From the NCBI GenBank assembly GCA_022829145.1, contig CM040761.1:684768-748767 (forward strand): a stretch of DNA of 64,000 nt. Reading direction: 5' to 3'. Shown here piece after piece: positions 59,260 to 64,000 of the stretch. The position numbers and the translations under genes were made by a program. The notes beneath the pieces were generated by a model that saw only the letters and a list, made by a program, of their open reading frames with translations, was not told where the DNA came from and did no database searches. Origin of the DNA: Albula goreensis. Its lineage: Eukaryota > Chordata > Actinopteri > Albuliformes > Albulidae. How positions within the stretch are numbered: the first letter of the stretch is position 1; each line of letters starts with the position of its first letter.

Positions 59260-61930
59260 AAAAACATAACATAAAATATTTTTATTCTTTTTTAATTGCA
59301 GTTTTATTTTAGTTAATTTACTAAAATAAAACATAAAAAGAAAAGCACCCTTCTTTAATCTCCATAAAAAACAAACTCAATTTTCAAACAGAAATTCATA
59401 AAGCTTAAATACTTTTTACAGTGATGTTACATTATCTGAAATTATTAATTGAATTTATAATTTAAGAGTTATAATGTGCATTCACCTCTCATAAGCATTT
59501 AGCCCTGAATTTTTGTCTCTAAAACAACAAATATCTTCTCTTATTTGGAATTTGAACACATAAGTACTGGCCTCACACCTGAGCAAAGAATTATCTAAAC
59601 CAGCTGCTGGTCCAGGATGGTGCCCTTCCTGCCATATTACTACTGGAATCAGCTTGAAGCACAGTGAACAATGATATTATAGTCATGTGTTGTTTTAGCC
59701 AAGGTAAAGCTTGTAGAGTAAGGAGTGAATGTACAAACCTAGTTCACTCTCTGTGGGACATTAAATAAGTCATTATTGTAATGGCTCCAGCAACAAGCAG
59801 ACATTTAATTGAGGGGCTTTTCATGTTGGGAAGGTAGGAGATATGGAGAGTGAGAGAGAAACAGGCTGTTTCCGTGTATGAAGGTCTTAAGCTTTGTGGT
59901 TGGCAGGAGGTTGCTTTCTGTCTTGCTGTGTTAGCATGCTGTTACTAACTCACTGTGTCATCACTCTACCCACACAGGCAGGGCCTTGGTCCTCCCAGCA
60001 TACCCTGCACATGACCCAGACCTGAGCCCGTCTCATTACATTCACATCAGGTCACAAAGAATATTGTAGAGAAACACTAAACACCTGCACTGAATTGTAA
60101 GTAAATGTTAAGCACAAATTTTGACTGAATCTCAGCCGTAGTCTCATTGAGGGTACATGCATTTCAGTTCACACGTTAGTCTCCATACGGGCATGTATGA
60201 TTCTATTTCAGAATAAAAATAAAACACACCATAGGACACATTTTATTATTAGAAAACAAATTCACTATACTCAAAGAAAATGATTCAGTAAGGTTACATC
60301 TGTTTTGAATTTGGAGGCATGCCATCCCAAGCAAGTACTGTTATTTCGCATGTGCAACCAAATTTGAATGCGTAATGATTTCAATCTGTGTGTGTTAAAG
60401 TAACAGCCATTATGTAAATGACTCCAGCCACAAACAGCCATATTTAAGTGAGAGGATTTGCATGTTTGGAAGGAATCTCCCAGGATGAAAAGGGCGACAA
60501 TTACATTAACAACCTGCTACAGTGCATGCTCTGAGTGACTGTCATCTCTTACACTTGGTGTCACATCGAATCACATTTCCCTCAAATGACGGCTTCTATT
60601 TTGGTAGGTTTTCTGGTTTGTTTTGTTATTAACTGTTTGCTGTAATAAATGAAGTAATTCTTGTTTTATTCAAATATTAGTGTCAGAATTGTTTATTCAC
60701 TCCCATCTAGTGACTGTTTCTTGTATTGCATGAAGTAATTGTACTTCCTGCAATTTTACTTCCGGTAGTTTCCTTCCTAAACATAGAAGAAGGGTGCATC
60801 CCAATACTTTCCCCACTAAAATTGGAACAGCTAATAAGCTTCTCCCATCATTAAAGGCAATGCTGAATACTGATGAAGTAGCCCCATCATAGCTTTGGAT
60901 TGATGTCCAGTCCACAAACTGTCCCACAGCCAATCACAGGTCTTACTCAAAGACATTTACTCATCAAAATTTATTAGAAATAGAACAGAATACAAACACA
61001 TGACAGTTATCTGTAATTCCACAATATCTGTGTGCTTGATGCCTGATCATACAGAGAATAAACTTATCAATCACCCCATATACTGTAGCTATACTGTGAC
61101 AGCCAACATCCATTTGCCAGTTCATTGCATTTCAGCAGGGCTGAATCAGATCACAGTTACCATTTTCCAATGCTCGTTTTGTGGTAGTGTTCACAAAAAA
61201 GCTGTTATTTCCCACAACTAAAAGAATAATATATTTAGTATATATTATATTATATATATATTTTGGCAGCAAATGCATATCTGTTGTAACAATCAATGCT
61301 ATGTGTGCCAACAGCCTAATGAAGCACACACAATTTAGGCCAAACATTCTCACAATTGGGGAAAGCCATAAAAGGTATATCATCATGATTGCCAAACCCA
61401 TCAAGTCCCATCAGTGACCTCAGGCAGGATCCCTATAACGAGAGATTAGTGACTGAATAACCTATCATCATGTCAGCCAATAAGATTGGTGAAAGTATTA
61501 ACCTGAAAGGGTATATGAAAGGAATGATACAGCTTGAGTATATCCTTTCTAATCCATATTGGAGGCTGCATCTGCGGCACTGAGGTGTGTCCCCATGGTT
61601 GTATTTCAGTTACATATATGGTAACTGTAGAGATTAATGTATGCAAAACTGAAATGTATTCACTAATTGTGCTAAAGCTGGATTCAAATATTCGGAATGC
61701 CTGCCAGGCACAATTGCTGAACTGCCAGTCAAATGTATGGACAGGACTGGGATGACAGGGGTCAGTGAAGGTCAGAGGGTTTGGGGAAGGTGGCTCCTGG
61801 CTTACAAAATCACACCAGTGATCACATTTGGCTTACAGTTATGCATAGTTAAAAAACAGATTATCATGATATTGCATTCTGTATGGTGCACCTCTTGGAT
61901 CATCACAGCAGTGTGTGAATAAATGTGTTT
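59260..61930. other. intergenic, mostly unrecognised
   Basis: No gene or clear transposon. Two related segments at 59,770-59,845 and 60,408-60,485 are treated separately. Confidence 0.4.
59770..60485. promoter_or_regulatory. pair of related non-coding segments
   Basis: 59,770-59,845 and 60,408-60,485 align by eye over about 75 bases in the same orientation (shared GCTCCAGCAACAAGCAGACA-like and GGGAAGG/TGGAAGG stretches, TTTAA between). They are diverged copies or members of a motif family; a regulatory role is only a guess. Confidence 0.3.
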
Positions 61931-61944
61931 CTTATGCCCTGTGT

Positions 61945-62800
61945 CCAGCACAGAGAATGTGAGCAGTGTGGTGCGAGTGCTCAATTTTGCCTAGAATGAG
62001 GAGTGGCTTTTTAAAAAAGTGGGAGCATCAGTGTTCTCCCCCACTCCATGCTCGCAACAATATCGAGCAAACTCACAAGCACAACACATGGCCCATAATG
62101 CAGTTGAATGTGTAAACACTAAGTCATTTGATTTATGTAGCAGTAGTTAAACCATATTTTAATAGGTTGTCTGGGGGAAACAAAAATGAAATCCAAGAAC
62201 TATTTTCATAAAGACAATGAAAATGGTGGAGATCGTGAATGTGAGTGCGGTGAGGTGATGACTACAACAAAATACTTAATGAGATCTAGAAAGCCATGTG
62301 TCTCAAAAAGACGATGCAGTTCTGCATGCACATTTGGAAAAAATTCAAAAGGTAGGTAGTTTAATGTAACATCAGTTTCCCTCTACTCTCTCGAAGATTA
62401 GGCCTATAGTCAAAATTTCTTATGTAAAGCCCTCACAAATAAATGTAAAATAGACTGAGAAAGTGATTCAAACTACCTAACAGCACATGTGCTTTATTTT
62501 CATCCATAGAATTATAAGCACAATAACCATCTCAGTTTTTTTAAGGCAATAACACATATTTTTAGTTTATTAATCCTTTAACTTATTTCATTCAGTGTAT
62601 GATGTCATGCATGGGTGCTCACAATATTTACATTTTTGCTATGGAGTGAACGTGGGGCGGGTTATCTCTCATGTGTGAGTGGGGAGTGAGGGAAGAGTGG
62701 TAAAATGAAAACCCAGAGCGAGTTTGAGCAGAGTGATTACAGAAAGTTTGGAGGAGATTGCTTCTGCTCCACTCCGCTCACACACTGTGGTCCAGCACCA
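61945..62800 (+). mobile_element. possible hAT element with BED-finger remnant
   Basis: Edges rich in GTGAGCGGAGTGG-like sequence, inverted between 61,950 and 62,790, surround a short exon-like frame. No target duplication was found, so the limits are approximate. Confidence 0.45.
62186..62351 (+). pseudogene. BED-type zinc finger remnant
   Basis: The ATG frame reads MKSKNYFHKDNENGGDRECE and CGEVMTTTKYLMRSRK, ending at GTAGGT, a possible splice donor. It keeps the Cys pair of a BED finger but not the expected His. Confidence 0.45.
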
Positions 62801-63162
62801 GTAACAACACAGGAGAACACATATACATCCTTATAGGACCAGCACCTACTGTCCTATAAAGAGGCATTACCATGGGGGTGGCTATTTTGAGAGCCCTAAA
62901 ACCCTGTGCAACACACCCCGACCAAAAGCCTTCCTTGTTGAAAATTGCCATCCTTAACCTTATTAGAGAGACTGTCTGCTCATTGTCCCTGGGGAATTAA
63001 CTGTTTTACAGCAATGCTGAAGCTAGTTGAACGCATGTAGCATTTTCTAAATGTAACTGGAAAGGTGGCTGTTATACCATACACGTTACAGTGAACTTTC
63101 CAAACTTTTGCAGCTGCTTTGATAACAGCAGATTAATAGTATCACCATCATTCAATATCAAT

Positions 63163-64000
63163 TAGGGCTGCCCCTAATAAAGATTTTCCTAGTTGAATAG
63201 TAGTTGTTAGTTTAAGCCATTAGTTGACTAGTTGTCGCACGTTTATGACATTAATTCAATTATTTAAGTATCTATATTTTTGGGGAATCATAAAATGGTT
63301 TGAGTTCCAGGGCTGAGAAAGAATGTTATTAGTAACATTGTTAACACTGTGCTACATTACAAAGAAATACAAACCCATAATTATGACTTAAAACATAATT
63401 TTTTTCAAGTGTGTGCACGAAACGAGCCACCTGTCAATGACAATGTTAACTGCAAAAGCAGTAATGATTCTCAACATGTCACAACAACCAGCAAGGAGAC
63501 TGAATATTTTGCTAATTTATTACATATATTACACAGTATAACATCACACAACTTATTAACTTGTAACACCAATACAATAACTTCTAAAACAAATGGTAAA
63601 TAAAAAACAGCCTTTTAATAAAAAAGTAAATTGAAAAAAAAATAGCTGCTCTGGTAAGCTTAGGATAGCGTTCATCATATTTTCCCACCATATCAGTGGC
63701 CCCGAATCAATCTTTGTTCGGTCCTCCAAGTATATCTTAATTTCATTGTTCTCTCCTTCTGTCTGCTGCTCTTCATCAGTAGCCATCAGCATGGGTATCT
63801 CCTGCACGGGTCCTGTTTTGTAGACCCACCCCCGCCTCGCATCTGCATTACTTAACACCGCAACTGACCCGCTACTTGACTAATTTAATGCCATACCTGA
63901 CCGACTCATTTAACATGAAAACTGTAACCTGACCCAAACCTGTATTAAAATATTAAAATAACGTAATTACATCAGGTTCACCAAAAACACTTTATTTGCT
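63163..64000 (-). mobile_element. hAT transposon remnant running off the window
   Basis: TAGGGCTGCCCCTAATAAAG at 63,163 matches the inverted end of the MITE at 52,680. About 500 bases inside, a - strand frame resembles a hAT transposase C-terminus. The other end is beyond 64,000. Confidence 0.65.
63640..63858 (-). pseudogene. hAT transposase C-terminal (dimerisation) fragment
   Basis: NNEIKIYLEDRTKIDSGPLI followed by WWEN is the E...Y...D...PL.WW pattern of hAT C-terminal domains. It ends shortly after in low-complexity Phe-rich sequence. Confidence 0.6.

Noticed and set aside
58891-59274. 127-codon Gly-rich frame on the + strand
   Set aside because: Antisense of the DIRS-type gag-like repeats.

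Overview
The window is nuclear DNA from a vertebrate, almost certainly a teleost fish. It has one spliced host gene with GT-AG introns, abundant CA/GT microsatellites and minisatellites, and transposon families typical of fish: L2, Tx1-type LINE, Gypsy including a Gmr1-like element, DIRS-type tyrosine-recombinase element, Tc1 and hAT. I cannot name the species. Nothing is bacterial or viral in origin apart from ordinary retroelements.

Region 1 (1-17,500) is a gad1 gene (glutamate decarboxylase 1, GAD67; teleost gad1a or gad1b) on the + strand. Fourteen coding exons between 1,274 and 15,867 join into one 1,698-nt frame (565 codons plus stop). All introns obey GT-AG and the phases match. The predicted protein is 29 residues shorter than human GAD67 as remembered, and every landmark I checked is offset by exactly 29. 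The missing part is the N-terminus. Nearly every larger intron carries its own tandem-repeat family. Intron 6 also contains an 884-bp hAT-type MITE, and intron 5 holds a short near-perfect DNA palindrome.

Region 2 (17,500-38,350) is intergenic. It holds CA-rich and 20-, 26-, 44- and 52-bp tandem arrays, a decayed DIRS-type element (RT plus tyrosine recombinase), a deleted Tc1 element with long inverted repeats, an L2 LINE split by two solo LTRs, a second L2 3' fragment, a second DIRS fragment on the - strand and a tRNA-type SINE.

Region 3 (38,350-58,900) is a nested retroelement pile. A 5.1-kb + strand Gypsy element with 4-bp ATAG target duplications sits inside a - strand Gmr1-like Gypsy element (order protease then integrase). 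Next come a 3.4-kb LTR element whose interior encodes only a zinc-knuckle and 16-residue-repeat protein, a decayed Tc1 transposase, a third Gypsy remnant itself hit by a hAT MITE and an L2 fragment, and a - strand Tx1-type LINE.

Region 4 (58,900-64,000) holds a third fragment of the DIRS-type family, mostly unrecognised single-copy sequence with possible regulatory segments, and two hAT remnants, the last running off the window. The only intact host protein-coding gene I can support is gad1. All transposon reading frames seen are broken. All repeat and element calls are by eye from internal comparison and remembered family motifs; no search was run.
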